Assembly: GCA_016285515.1 (NCBI GenBank)
Contig: JAEEQW010000008.1
Coordinates: 1-64,000 of the forward strand
Direction: 5' to 3'
From: Bacteroidales bacterium
Lineage (GTDB): Bacteria > Bacteroidota > Bacteroidia > Bacteroidales > BM520
DNA: 64,000 bases
Shown: positions 24,426 through 34,523 of the stretch, piece after piece
Layout: each line of letters starts with the position of its first letter
How positions within the stretch are numbered: position 1 is the first letter of the stretch
Translations under genes and position numbers: made by a program
Notes under the pieces: generated by a model
Seen by the model: only the letters and a program-made list of their open reading frames with translations
The model's database searches: none
Told to the model about the DNA's origin: nothing

Positions 24426-26675
24426 ATGAGTAAATCAGGAAGAAGCCCGTTAAGAACTTTTACAATCTGGTTCTGGGGAATAATATTAGTAGGGATACTA
24501 TTGGTATCCCTGCTATTTATGTTGATTTCAAAAGGCAAGCTCGGTTTTATGCCTTCGTTCGATGAATTGGAAAACAAGAAATCGAGCCTTGCAACTGAAA
24601 TTATTTCAGCGGATAATGTCGTCATAGGGAAGTTTTATTATGAGAACAGGTCCAATGTGACTTATTCGGAGATTTCGCCTAATCTTGTCAATGCACTGAT
24701 TTCCACCGAAGATGTACGTTACCGCGAGCATTGCGGCATTGATTTCAAGTCGTTGGGGCGTGTTATCTTTGGTATAGTTACGGGCAACAGCAAAGGTGGC
24801 GGCAGTACAATTACCCAGCAGCTTGCAAAGAACTTGTTTCCGCGTGAAAATAACAACAAACTTCAGCTTGTTCTTGTGAAATTCAAGGAATGGGTTGTTG
24901 CCGTGAAACTTGAGCACAATTACAGTAAAGATGAAATCATTGCCATGTATTTCAATACTATGTTTTTCGGTAACAATGCATACGGAATCAAGGCTGCTTC
25001 CAATATCTATTTCGATAAGGAACCGATTGACTTGAATGTTGAGGAATCGGCGCTTCTTGTCGGAATGCTCAAAGCTCCGTCATCGTATAATCCTCGAACT
25101 AACAGCGAAAGGGCAACTGCGCGTCGAAATACTGTTCTGAAGCAGATGCAGAAAAATTATCACCTCTCTGCTATGGAATACGATTCAATATCGCAGATTC
25201 CTATTGACCTGACTCATTTCAGACGTCAGGATCATACTACTGGTATTGCCAAACATTTCCGCGAAATGATACGCAGAAAGATGACCGAATGGTGCAAGAC
25301 TCATTACAAGTCTGACGGAAGCAATTATAATCTTTATTCCGACGGACTTAAGATTTATGTCACCATTGATTCAAGATACCAGAAATATGCCGAGGAGGCT
25401 ATTGAGGAATATATCAATGGCACGTTGCAGCCTGCATTCGACAAACAGTGGAAAGATGACAAGAACGCTCCGTTTGTGTTTCCTGCTTCCGAGGCTGAGA
25501 AAGGCATATCAAAGCTGATGACTGCTGCCATGAAACGCAGTGACAGGTACAGGTCCATGCGTGATGGCGGCTGCAGCAATGATTCAATTGAAAAGGCATT
25601 TCATACGGAAGTCCCAATGACCGTTTACTCCTTGCACGGAGATATAGATACGGTCATGACACCATGGGATTCCATACGATATTTCAAGATGTTTCTGCGG
25701 ACAGGCCTTGTATCGGTCGAACCTGGTACAGGATATGTGAAGGCGTATGCCTGCGGGCCTGATTATAACTATTTCCAGTATGACAATGTTACGCAGATGC
25801 AGCGTCAGGTCGGTTCCACATTCAAACCCATTCTATATACCCTTGCCATGCAGGAAGGTGAATTTACTCCATGCAGCACGTTGCCAAATATTCAGGTCAG
25901 CATTGACGTACCCGGAAGCAAGACATGGGAGCCACGTAATGACAGCAAGTCAAGAATAGGCGAGGAAGTGACCCTTAAATGGGCACTTGCACAGTCAAAC
26001 AACTGGATTTCTGCGGCTCTCATAAAACGCTACGGACCAGAACCGGTTATAGCTATGGCGCGTAAAATGGGCATTACGGCCGATATTCCGCCTGTTTATT
26101 CCATCGCACTCGGGACTGCAGACATATCTTTGATGGAAATGGTAGGAGCCATGAACACTTTCGCAAGCAAAGGGGTTTACATCGAACCTGTCTTCATCAC
26201 AAAGATTTGTGACATGGATGACAATCTGATTGAAAGTTTTGTGGCACGTCAGGAAGAGGCTATTGATGAGCAGACTGCCTATCTTATGATTGAACTCATG
26301 AAAGGCGTGGTGCAGTCTGGTACCGGTGTTCGTCTGCGTTCCCAGTATGGGCTGACCAACCCAATCGCCGGAAAGACCGGGACTACACAGAACAATTCCG
26401 ACGGATGGTTTATGGGACTTACCCCTGACCTTGTCTCAGGTGTTTGGACCGGCTGCGAAGACCGTGCCTGCCATTTCAAGTCCATGGCTATGGGACAAGG
26501 AGCAAGAATGGCTATGCCTATCTGGGCCATCTATATGAAAAAATTATATGGCGACCCGTCCATCAAATTGTCACGCGGCGATTTCGACAAACCTAACCAA
26601 CCACTGTCAGTCGAGTTTGATTGTGACAAGTATGACAGTAAAAACGAAGATGAAGATTTCAATGAAAACTTTTGA
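24426..26675 (+). CDS. mrcA: Penicillin-binding protein 1A (bifunctional)
   Basis: This class A PBP polymerises and crosslinks peptidoglycan in the periplasm. The 749-residue protein has one N-terminal membrane helix (residues about 10-35), a GT51 domain with STEDVRYREHCGIDFKSLGR and GGSTITQQLAKNLF, and a transpeptidase domain. All three penicillin-binding motifs are present: SxxK as STFK in RQVGSTFKPILYT, SxN as SNN in AQSNNWIS, and KTGT in AGKTGTTQNNSDGW. The C-terminus is acidic. Its end overlaps the glgB start by 14 bases. Confidence 0.96.
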   Translation: MSKSGRSPLRTFTIWFWGIILVGILLVSLLFMLISKGKLGFMPSFDELENKKSSLATEIISADNVVIGKFYYENRSNVTYSEISPNLVNALISTEDVRYREHCGIDFKSLGRVIFGIVTGNSKGGGSTITQQLAKNLFPRENNNKLQLVLVKFKEWVVAVKLEHNYSKDEIIAMYFNTMFFGNNAYGIKAASNIYFDKEPIDLNVEESALLVGMLKAPSSYNPRTNSERATARRNTVLKQMQKNYHLSAMEYDSISQIPIDLTHFRRQDHTTGIAKHFREMIRRKMTEWCKTHYKSDGSNYNLYSDGLKIYVTIDSRYQKYAEEAIEEYINGTLQPAFDKQWKDDKNAPFVFPASEAEKGISKLMTAAMKRSDRYRSMRDGGCSNDSIEKAFHTEVPMTVYSLHGDIDTVMTPWDSIRYFKMFLRTGLVSVEPGTGYVKAYACGPDYNYFQYDNVTQMQRQVGSTFKPILYTLAMQEGEFTPCSTLPNIQVSIDVPGSKTWEPRNDSKSRIGEEVTLKWALAQSNNWISAALIKRYGPEPVIAMARKMGITADIPPVYSIALGTADISLMEMVGAMNTFASKGVYIEPVFITKICDMDDNLIESFVARQEEAIDEQTAYLMIELMKGVVQSGTGVRLRSQYGLTNPIAGKTGTTQNNSDGWFMGLTPDLVSGVWTGCEDRACHFKSMAMGQGARMAMPIWAIYMKKLYGDPSIKLSRGDFDKPNQPLSVEFDCDKYDSKNEDEDFNENF

Positions 26676-28644
26676 TATTATTGAACACGATCCGTATCTT
26701 AAGGATTTTGAAGATGAGTTCAATGATCGTTTCAATGCATACTATAATACGAGAAATGCTATAGCCCCGGATGGCAATATAGCGAATTTTGCCAACGGTT
26801 ATAATTTTTTCGGCTGTCATAAATCGCTTGCAGGTTGGATTTTCAGGGAGTGGGCTCCCAATGCTACAGAGATTTTCCTTATCGGCGAACATTCTGACTG
26901 GAAGCCTAAGGAAGAATTTGCATTTAAGAATTTTGGTGATTATTGGGAACTCCATGTCGCTGAAAAAGTCCTTCATAAGGGAAGTCTTTATCGTCTTCTG
27001 ATGCGGTGGAATGGCGGCGAAGGCGAACGAATTCCCGCATACGCTACACGTACCGTCCAGGATGATGTCACCAAAATATTCAGCGCTCAGATTTGGAATG
27101 AGGTGACTACATACGAGTGGAAATATCCGGCACCAAGCAAACGCAATGACCATCCGATAATCTATGAGGCCCATATAGGCATGGCTCAAGAGTCTCCACG
27201 TGTCAGCACTTACAGGGAATTCAAAGTCAATGTTCTGCCCAGAATCGTGGCTGGTGGCTATAACACTCTTCAACTGATGGCTGTTCAGGAGCATCCTTAT
27301 TACGGCTCCTTCGGATATCATGTCTCCAGTTTTTTTGCTGCTTCCTCACGTTTTGGAACCCCTGAAGAATTGAAGGAAATTATCGATGAGGCTCATAAGA
27401 ATAACTTGTATGTTGTTATGGATATTGTTCATTCTCATGCAGTTAAGAATGAAATTGAGGGCTTGGCCAAATATGACGGTACATCCTACCAGTTCTTCCA
27501 TGAAGGGGAAAAAGGCAATCATCCGGCATGGGATTCGAAATGCTTCAATTACGGCAAACACGATGTTCTGAATTTCCTGCTTTCCAACTGCAAATATTGG
27601 CTTATGGAGTATCATTTCGACGGATTCCGTTTCGATGGTGTGACAAGTATGCTGTATTGGAATCATGGATTGAATCGTAATTTCACTTCGTATAATTTGT
27701 ATTTTGAAGAATTGGACCTCGATGCAAGTGTCTATATGATGCTTGCCAACAGTCTGATACACAGCATAAATCCAAATGCTATCACCATTGCTGAGGATAT
27801 GAGCGGCATGCCAGGAATCGCTGTCCCGTTGAAAAAAGGCGGTTTTGGATTTGATTTCCGTCTCGCTATGGGGGTCCCTGATTTCTGGATAAAAACTATA
27901 AAGGAAGTTCAAGATGAGGACTGGGACGTCGGTACAATTTATTATGAACTGAATAACAGACGAAGTGATGAGGATTCCATTTCTTATGTGGAATCGCATG
28001 ACCAGGCTCTTGTAGGAGATAAAACGTTGTCTTTCAGACTGATGGATAGCAATATGTACACCTCCATGTCACTTGATAGCAAAGACCTTGTAATAGACAG
28101 AGGTGTGGCTTTGCATAAGATGATTCGACTCTTTACTCTGGCCACCGCCGGTTCGGGATACCTTAATTTTATGGGCAATGAGTTCGGTCATCCGGAATGG
28201 ATTGACTTTCCGCGTGAAGGCAATAACTGGTCGTATAAGTATTGCCGTCGTCAGTGGTCACTCGTTGACAATCATTCACTCAGATATTATAAATTGGCGG
28301 AGTTCGACAAGGCTATGATTAGGACGGTTGTAGGGTATGACTGTTTTTCCGAGAAGTTCCCTTGTAAAGTTTATGAACACAGTCAGAATCATGTGGTCGC
28401 ATTCCTGAGAAACAAGTTGCTGTTTGTTTTCAACTTCCATCCGACCAATTCATACAGCGATTATTGTGTGGATGCGCCTGCCGGCGAGTATGTGACTGTT
28501 CTTGACACCGACAGTTTGGATTTCGACGGATTCGGTCGCAATGATCCTGCCCTCCATCATTTTACAATTTACGACGGTTCCCGTAATTATCTGAAACTGT
28601 ATCTTCCTGCCCGTACCGCCTTATGCTTGGCGACTATTCAGTAA
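26662..28644 (+). CDS. glgB: 1,4-alpha-glucan branching enzyme (GH13)
   Basis: The enzyme adds alpha-1,6 branches to glycogen. I chose ATG 26662 (MKTFDIIEHDPYLKDFEDEF) because the longer open frame starts deep in the PBP gene; this gives 660 residues. A CBM48 domain (about 50-150; FREWAPNATEIFLIGEHSDW) precedes the GH13 barrel with MDIVHSHA, FDGFRFDGVTSM (nucleophile Asp), TIAEDMSG (acid/base Glu) and YVESHDQ. The sequence looks like the eukaryote-like GlgB type found in Bacteroidales. No other glycogen genes are in the window. Its 3' end overlaps the convergent amidase gene by 11 bases. Confidence 0.95.
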   Translation: MKTFDIIEHDPYLKDFEDEFNDRFNAYYNTRNAIAPDGNIANFANGYNFFGCHKSLAGWIFREWAPNATEIFLIGEHSDWKPKEEFAFKNFGDYWELHVAEKVLHKGSLYRLLMRWNGGEGERIPAYATRTVQDDVTKIFSAQIWNEVTTYEWKYPAPSKRNDHPIIYEAHIGMAQESPRVSTYREFKVNVLPRIVAGGYNTLQLMAVQEHPYYGSFGYHVSSFFAASSRFGTPEELKEIIDEAHKNNLYVVMDIVHSHAVKNEIEGLAKYDGTSYQFFHEGEKGNHPAWDSKCFNYGKHDVLNFLLSNCKYWLMEYHFDGFRFDGVTSMLYWNHGLNRNFTSYNLYFEELDLDASVYMMLANSLIHSINPNAITIAEDMSGMPGIAVPLKKGGFGFDFRLAMGVPDFWIKTIKEVQDEDWDVGTIYYELNNRRSDEDSISYVESHDQALVGDKTLSFRLMDSNMYTSMSLDSKDLVIDRGVALHKMIRLFTLATAGSGYLNFMGNEFGHPEWIDFPREGNNWSYKYCRRQWSLVDNHSLRYYKLAEFDKAMIRTVVGYDCFSEKFPCKVYEHSQNHVVAFLRNKLLFVFNFHPTNSYSDYCVDAPAGEYVTVLDTDSLDFDGFGRNDPALHHFTIYDGSRNYLKLYLPARTALCLATIQ

Positions 28645-29767
28645 CTTCGACGATAAAAGCATCCTTATAGCCCATCTTTTTAACGGATTTCAGATATTCC
28701 TGGGCCTCAGACTTGCTCTTGAATTTGCCGGTAGTGTATTTGTATTTGTTGTCAACTTTCGTATATGAAATGGTTTTCATCTTTGAAAACTTCTTTTCTT
28801 TAGTGTTGATTTTGCTTGAAGTTGTCATGAACTGTATCTTGTAGTAAGTTGCAGGTTTGGCTTCTTTTTTCTTTTCTGTTGCAACTTTCTTTTCTGTTGT
28901 AACTTGCTTTTCGACAGCTACTTGCTTTGTCTTGACTTCAGCAGGGGCAGTGTATGTCTTTCCGTAGCTTTGAGTGTCATCGGGAAGTCCTTCCACGTTA
29001 CGCTTGTATTGTCTGAATGCCTCAAAGATGTTTTGAGCAATCTCATCTTGTCCGCTTGAGCTAATCAAATATGCCCGCTCCTCTGCGTTGCTGATGAATC
29101 CGACTTCTGTCAGAATACTCGGCATTGATGCTGTGTAAAGTACAAGGAATCCTGCTTGCTTGACACCGCGGTTATGCCTCCCTCTTGCCTCGTACCTGTC
29201 TTGTATGTTCTTCGCAAGTGTCAGACTTTGATCGAGATGCACGTTCTGAAGAAGTGTGAATATTATGTTGCTTTCATCGGAATTTGGATCGTAGCCGTCA
29301 TAATTTTCCTGATAATTGTCCTCTAAAAGAATTGAAGCATTCTCACGCTTTGACACTTCAAAATTTTCCTTTGACTTGTGAAGTCCCATGACGAATGTCT
29401 CGGAGCCGTATGGTGCCGTCTTTTTGTTGGCATTGCAGTGAACTGAAATGAATAGGTCTGCGTGGTTCCTGTTGGCTATGGCGGTACGTTCCCTAAGTTC
29501 AAGGAAAACATCGGAGTCACGTGTGTATATGACATTGACATCTGGAAATTCTTTCTTTATTTTGGCTCCTAAGAGCTTAACAATCTTAAGGGTCACATCT
29601 TTTTCATTATAACCATTTGACTGTGCCCCCGGGTCCTTACCTCCGTGTCCTGCATCCAAGACTACAGTTTTGATTTCGTATCCGTTTCCTTCGGTAGCAA
29701 TGGAATCCTGCGCCCAGACATTAAAAAAAGACGTTAGTGTAATAATAATAACTAAAAAACGTTTCAT
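28634..29767 (-). CDS. N-acetylmuramoyl-L-alanine amidase with SPOR-like tail
   Basis: The 377-residue periplasmic protein has a signal peptide (MKRFLVIIITLTSFFNVWAQ) and an Amidase_3 domain (residues about 32-255). Zinc ligands appear in VVLDAGHGGKDPGA, in a Glu before VTLKIVK, and in SVHCNANK, with the catalytic Glu in SILTEVGFISN. A Lys/Glu/Val-rich linker with short near-repeats (KQVAVEKQVTTEKKVATEKK) leads to a C-terminal SPOR-like domain (YYKIQFMTTSSKI ... KSKSEAQEYLKSVKKMGYKD), which in other proteins binds denuded septal glycan. Function is probably daughter-cell separation. It ends inside the glgB 3' end. Confidence 0.94.
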   Translation of the reverse strand: MKRFLVIIITLTSFFNVWAQDSIATEGNGYEIKTVVLDAGHGGKDPGAQSNGYNEKDVTLKIVKLLGAKIKKEFPDVNVIYTRDSDVFLELRERTAIANRNHADLFISVHCNANKKTAPYGSETFVMGLHKSKENFEVSKRENASILLEDNYQENYDGYDPNSDESNIIFTLLQNVHLDQSLTLAKNIQDRYEARGRHNRGVKQAGFLVLYTASMPSILTEVGFISNAEERAYLISSSGQDEIAQNIFEAFRQYKRNVEGLPDDTQSYGKTYTAPAEVKTKQVAVEKQVTTEKKVATEKKKEAKPATYYKIQFMTTSSKINTKEKKFSKMKTISYTKVDNKYKYTTGKFKSKSEAQEYLKSVKKMGYKDAFIVEVTE

Positions 29768-29796
29768 ATTTAATCCTAAGTTTAGCTTTAAATTTT

Positions 29797-29804
29797 TACC
29801 TTTG
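29797..29804 (+). promoter_or_regulatory. -7 element TACCTTTG upstream of the lptD-like gene
   Basis: TACCTTTG matches TAnnTTTG, 38 bases before the start at 29843. On the opposite strand a weaker TAAAATTG overlaps it, facing the amidase gene, so the 75-base gap probably holds divergent overlapping promoters. Confidence 0.5.
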
Positions 29805-29842
29805 CAATTTTAGCATTTAACGGCGATAAAATTAGTTTTATT

Positions 29843-32485
29843 TTGACGAGCCAGGGAAAACATATATTTTTTTTTATTATCAACATGATGTTGATAACTT
29901 TCTGTATGTTTGAAAGTGGAAAAATATATGCACAAGCTCCGGATTCTGACTCCCTGCCTGCTATTACAATCACTTCCACTGACACAATCAGTCTCAGGAA
30001 AAGCCCTCAGAAAAAAACTGTCCTTGATGAGATTATTAAAACCACTTCGTCAGACAGTGTCGTTTATGACCTCACCAACAAGAAAATTATTATGCTCAAC
30101 AAATGTGTAATAGATTATGGGACAATACATCTCGAAACAGGATATGCTGAAATGGATTTGACTACCAATATGCTGATTGCCAAAGGATTGCCTGATTCGG
30201 TGGGGAATATCACACAAAAACCCGTATATAAGGATGGTGACCAGCAATATAACTGTGAAACTATCAAATATAATTTCAATACAGGCAAAGGCTACATTAC
30301 CAATGTCATAACCCAGCAGGATGGCGGCTATTACCTTCATGGCGAGAAAATAAAGAAGTTTGAAAACAATATCACCAATCTGAAAAATGGTTCATTTACC
30401 ACCTGTGACTTGGAACATCCGCATTTCCAGTTCAGGTTCACGAAAGGCAAACTTATTCCTAATGATAAGATAGTCACTGGGCTTACTTATTTGGAGATTC
30501 AGGATATTCCTCTGCCTGTCGGCATACCTTTCGGGATATTTCCACTCATCAAAGGTGGAACTTCCGGCATTGTAATTCCAGGTTACGGCAGTTCCAATGA
30601 ACGTGGGTTCTTCCTCGAAAATGGCGGTTATTATTGGCATATAAATGACAAATATACTCTGAAGGTGCTCGGTGATATTTATTCGCGTGGCAGTTGGGCC
30701 ATAAAACCTACTCTTCAGTATAAAGTCAGATACAAATTCAGCGGTTCGTTCAGTTTCAGTTTTGCACAGAACAAATCCGGAATAAGAGGCTCTTCCAATT
30801 ATACATCACGCAACGACTTCAAAATCAGCTGGCAGCATACTCAGGACCCAAAAGCCAACCCGAACCATTCCTTTAGTGCCAACGTCAATTTTGTGACAAG
30901 CAAATACAATAGGCTGAATCCTTCAACCACAACTGACTACCTTTCCAACACTTTCAATTCGAGTATAGCCTATCAGACTTCCTTTTTTAAAAAGAAGATG
31001 AATTTTTCCATCAATGCCGGCCATACCCAGAACACTCTTGACGGCTCAATGACTTTTACCTTGCCTGACTTTTCGCTGTCAACTACAAAGCTCTATCCTT
31101 TCAAACGAAGGGTTGTGGTAGGGAAAGAAAGATGGTATGAAAAAATTTTCTTCTCGTACTCAATGGTAGGTAAGAATGAGTTGACTTCCATAGATTCGCT
31201 TCTCTTTACTGAACCTATTCTCGACAAGCTGAAAAATGGTATTAAACATACTATTCCAATCGGATTTACATCCAAGGTTTTCAATGTGATGCAACTTAAT
31301 ATCAGTGCAAATTATACCGAACGCTGGTACTCGAAATATTACGATATCTACTACGAAGGAGATACCACATACGTTGACGGTGAGCCAGTGGCACCGCACC
31401 TCGTAGAAAATCCAATATATGCTTTCAAGACTGCCCGCGACTTTAATTTCAATGCATCCTTGAATACCACACTTTATGGCCTGGTACAGTTCAGGAAATT
31501 TTTCATAAGGGCTATACGCCATGTTTTCACCCCTGCATTATCATTCAATTATACTCCTGATTTTGGCACGAGCTTCTGGAAATACTACGATACTTATACG
31601 GATGCCAGCGGCAACGAAGTGAAATATTCCATCTTCAAGGCAAGTGACTATACGCCCCTGTATGGGTATCCGAGTGACGGGGAATCGGGAAGGGTAAGTT
31701 TCTCTTTAGGCAACTCTTTGGAAATAAAAGTCAGAAACAAACATGACACAATAACTGGCACAAAGAAGATAAAGTTGATAGAAAGTTTAACATTGTCAGG
31801 CGGTTACGATTTTGCAAAGGATTCTTTGAATTGGAGCAATCTGAGCATAAGCGGTCGTACACAATTGATAAAAGGACTGGCGCTTGAATATTCCACTTCC
31901 TTGTGTCCTTATAAAGTGACTTCCGATGGCGTGATGATAAATCAGTTTCTGTGGAAGACTGACGGACGCTTGTTCGCACCACCTTCGCAGGTGTGGCGTC
32001 TCGGCTTCACTTATACTTTGAATCAGGATACTTTCAAGGGACAGAACGGGAAAAAACTTGCTTCGTATATTCCTCAGGGGTTGGTGCCTTTGTCTGATGC
32101 ACTGTCAACCCGCGACATTTATATTGACTGGGACAACACTTGGAATGTGAATATTTCCTATAACTTTAATTATCAGATAATCCAGTCGATGGGCAAAGAC
32201 GGTGAATATGTCAAGACTACCAGTATTGTGAATGCTGCATCGTTTTCCGGAGATGTCAATATTACAAAAAAATGGAAGATAGGCTATAATCTGAAATTCG
32301 ACCTTACCACGATGGATTTGACATACGCCAATTTATCGGTTTACAGGGACTTGCACTGTTGGGAAATGCGTTTCAACTGGGTGCCTTTCGGCAGTGCCAA
32401 GAGCTGGATGTTCACCATAAACATCAAGTCTGCCGCCCTAAGTTCAATAAAATACGAAAAACAGAAATATGATTATTCATATTAG
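29843..32485 (+). CDS. lptD: LPS-assembly outer membrane protein, LptD-like
   Basis: LptD forms the outer-membrane barrel that inserts LPS. The 880-residue protein has an N-terminal export signal (hydrophobic FFFIINMMLITFCMF; MMLITF could be a later start), an OstA-like periplasmic domain (about residues 70-200; KGYITNVITQQDGGYYLHGE), the LptD landmark IPLPVGIPFGIFPLIKGGTSG, and a long C-terminal beta-barrel of alternating aromatic strands ending near SSIKYEKQKYDYSY. The Cys residues that form disulfides in E. coli LptD are not obviously conserved. No other lpt gene is nearby. Confidence 0.88.
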   Translation: MTSQGKHIFFFIINMMLITFCMFESGKIYAQAPDSDSLPAITITSTDTISLRKSPQKKTVLDEIIKTTSSDSVVYDLTNKKIIMLNKCVIDYGTIHLETGYAEMDLTTNMLIAKGLPDSVGNITQKPVYKDGDQQYNCETIKYNFNTGKGYITNVITQQDGGYYLHGEKIKKFENNITNLKNGSFTTCDLEHPHFQFRFTKGKLIPNDKIVTGLTYLEIQDIPLPVGIPFGIFPLIKGGTSGIVIPGYGSSNERGFFLENGGYYWHINDKYTLKVLGDIYSRGSWAIKPTLQYKVRYKFSGSFSFSFAQNKSGIRGSSNYTSRNDFKISWQHTQDPKANPNHSFSANVNFVTSKYNRLNPSTTTDYLSNTFNSSIAYQTSFFKKKMNFSINAGHTQNTLDGSMTFTLPDFSLSTTKLYPFKRRVVVGKERWYEKIFFSYSMVGKNELTSIDSLLFTEPILDKLKNGIKHTIPIGFTSKVFNVMQLNISANYTERWYSKYYDIYYEGDTTYVDGEPVAPHLVENPIYAFKTARDFNFNASLNTTLYGLVQFRKFFIRAIRHVFTPALSFNYTPDFGTSFWKYYDTYTDASGNEVKYSIFKASDYTPLYGYPSDGESGRVSFSLGNSLEIKVRNKHDTITGTKKIKLIESLTLSGGYDFAKDSLNWSNLSISGRTQLIKGLALEYSTSLCPYKVTSDGVMINQFLWKTDGRLFAPPSQVWRLGFTYTLNQDTFKGQNGKKLASYIPQGLVPLSDALSTRDIYIDWDNTWNVNISYNFNYQIIQSMGKDGEYVKTTSIVNAASFSGDVNITKKWKIGYNLKFDLTTMDLTYANLSVYRDLHCWEMRFNWVPFGSAKSWMFTINIKSAALSSIKYEKQKYDYSY

Positions 32486-32529
32486 GTAACAAAACAGGTC
32501 TTTTTGCAATATTAAAAAAAGGCGTGATT

Positions 32530-33204
32530 ATGTTACATGAGATTTATAATCTGTTTTTTCCGCGGCTGTGTCTCGGTTGCGGATGTCCGCTTAATGAGTG
32601 TGAAGAGTTTCTGTGTGAGCATTGCAAGTTTGATTTGCCGTTTACCAACTATCATAGTGTCAGGGACAATCCCGTTGAGCAGTGCTTTTGGGGCAAAGTG
32701 CCTGTTGAGCGTGCAACATCTATGCTTTACTATCACAAAAAGGGGATAGTGCAGTCGGTAATTCATTCCTTAAAATACCGGCAGTGTCCCGAAGTCGGTA
32801 ATTATCTTGGAGTCATGGCAGCACATTGTTGTGGTGATTTCTTCTGTGGTATGGATTATCTGATGCCGGTTCCGCTTCATAAGAAAAAAATCAGGCAGCG
32901 CGGTTATAATCAGAGCCATAGAATTGCTGAAGGCATTGCTTCGGTGGCGGGAATTGCCATTTCCGAAGATTTGAAAAGGGTTGTATATACTGCCACCCAG
33001 ACCCATAAGGACAAGTTTGAGAGGTATGAAAACACACTTCACAGTTTCTGTTTGGAAAATCCGCAGATATATGATGGGAAGCATATCCTTCTCATCGATG
33101 ATGTGCTGACCACAGGTTCCACGTTGGAATCGTGTGTCAGGGCGGTGTTGCAGGTGCAACCGAATGTCAGAATCAGTGTGTTTACATTGGGATATGCAAA
33201 ATAA
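32530..33204 (+). CDS. comF: ComF family phosphoribosyltransferase-like protein
   Basis: The protein (224 residues from ATG 32530; a GTG six bases upstream is possible) has an N-terminal zinc-finger-like double CxxC (CLGCGCPLNECEEFLCEHC) and a PRTase domain with HKKKIRQRGYNQS and the PRPP loop HILLIDDVLTTGSTLE. In naturally competent bacteria ComF helps take up DNA; in Bacteroidales its role is untested. No other competence genes are here. The 125 bases between it and the next gene (33205-33329) hold no gene or clear terminator. Confidence 0.93.
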   Translation: MLHEIYNLFFPRLCLGCGCPLNECEEFLCEHCKFDLPFTNYHSVRDNPVEQCFWGKVPVERATSMLYYHKKGIVQSVIHSLKYRQCPEVGNYLGVMAAHCCGDFFCGMDYLMPVPLHKKKIRQRGYNQSHRIAEGIASVAGIAISEDLKRVVYTATQTHKDKFERYENTLHSFCLENPQIYDGKHILLIDDVLTTGSTLESCVRAVLQVQPNVRISVFTLGYAK

Positions 33205-33329
33205 CCGATAGACAATGCAGAATCACTTTTCTGTAAATAATAATTGAAAAGTTTACCACTTTAGACTGAGATCGCTTGAGAAGGTTTCAGTAGAAATCGG
33301 ACTGGTCCCCTCTTTTTGATGTCCTAAAG

Positions 33330-34502
33330 TTAGTAAGTCAAGCCAAAATGCCAAAGCGGGATGGTAATGCTGTGGCCAAATTCAATTTCATCCTTTACAA
33401 CAATGCCATTGGGGATGTCCTGGATTTGCTTCTTCCCTTTCTTGCGCCCACCGAGTTCAAAAGTGTAATCGCCGATAATAAAATCCGACTCCCTTGATGC
33501 AAGCACCTTGTGCATCACTCGCATCTGATTGTAGAAAAAGGTCTCACGCAGATTGCCTATTTCGGGTTTCCCATTGGCTAAAACCGTCATCAAACTCGGA
33601 TTGTCGACATACACCTTTTCCACTTTTCCCAAACCGCGCAAGCCACCGGTATTGTCACGCAACATACCAATCATTCCCGCCTTTTCGAGATAAGTTAAAT
33701 AATTGGGCACATTGTTCTTGCTAACATGCAACTCTGTTGCAAGACTGTCAACATTTGGCTTGTAGGGTGCCAATTCAGCAATCACCGCCAGCATTTGTTT
33801 CAGTTTTCGCGCTGTGGAAGCCAGCATGTCGGCATATTGCGGAATATCAGAGTCAATCGTTTGCGAAATAATCTGTTCCATCTTGATTGCAAATCCGCTT
33901 TCCTTTGCGAAAGGATAGTATCCAAAAGCCAGATAGTCGCGGAACAAGGGCAAAGGATGTGGAATAGGCAGTTCAACTTCGTGCGAAAGTATTTCCTTCA
34001 AGGAATATGTTTTTGTCTTCACACCATGGAACAACTCAAGATACTCCCGAAACGACAACCCCTGCATGGAATACATTAAAGCACGACGGCTCAAGTCAGC
34101 TTCGCCTTTGGTAATATCGAGTACGGAAGAGCCTGTGAAGACGACATGCAAATCAGGATGCACATCGTAAATCTGTTTCAACTCTCGCGACCAGTTGTGG
34201 TATTTATGCGCTTCGTCAATAAATAAATGAGTGCCGCCCTCTTTTACGAAATCGTCAGCCAAATCAACCAGACTATGGTTGGCGAAATAAGTATGGTCAG
34301 CCGAAACATAGAGCCAAAAACCATCGTTCCGATTCGTCTTGATGCGTTGCAGCAGCATGGTCGATTTACCCACGCCACGTTGTCCAACAATACCAATCAA
34401 GCGGCTGTCCCAATCGATACTGTCAGCCATATAGCGCACAAAGTCAATTGGAGTTTGGCGCAGCATTTCCTCCATATAGGCGATTAAGGTGTTATCAATC
34501 AT
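33330..34502 (-). CDS. AAA ATPase with DUF4143 domain
   Basis: The 390-residue protein has Walker A GQRGVGKS (residues 40-47), Walker B HLFIDEAHKYHNW and a sensor-like FTGSSVLDI in the AAA_14 style. A winged-helix-like segment and a C-terminal DUF4143 nuclease-like region (TFFYNQMRV ... DFIIGDYTFELGGRKKGKKQ) follow, though the usual D-ExK set is only partly convincing. I chose ATG 34502 because the longer frame's TTG overlaps a -7 element. These ATPases occur in many copies in Bacteroidota and their function is not established. The upstream repeat array suggests a dedicated control. Possibly recently acquired. Confidence 0.88.
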   Translation of the reverse strand: MIDNTLIAYMEEMLRQTPIDFVRYMADSIDWDSRLIGIVGQRGVGKSTMLLQRIKTNRNDGFWLYVSADHTYFANHSLVDLADDFVKEGGTHLFIDEAHKYHNWSRELKQIYDVHPDLHVVFTGSSVLDITKGEADLSRRALMYSMQGLSFREYLELFHGVKTKTYSLKEILSHEVELPIPHPLPLFRDYLAFGYYPFAKESGFAIKMEQIISQTIDSDIPQYADMLASTARKLKQMLAVIAELAPYKPNVDSLATELHVSKNNVPNYLTYLEKAGMIGMLRDNTGGLRGLGKVEKVYVDNPSLMTVLANGKPEIGNLRETFFYNQMRVMHKVLASRESDFIIGDYTFELGGRKKGKKQIQDIPNGIVVKDEIEFGHSITIPLWHFGLTY

Positions 34503-34523
34503 ATCTTTCTCTTTATTTTTCGG

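Noticed and set aside
26548-26661. Longer N-terminus for the branching enzyme
   Set aside because: The extension lies inside the PBP gene and lacks family similarity; ATG 26662 begins the conserved N-terminus.
33330-34502. DUF4143 ATPase as a transposase or restriction enzyme
   Set aside because: It has AAA_14 and DUF4143 features only; no methylase, specificity subunit, inverted-repeat ends or target duplications were seen around it.
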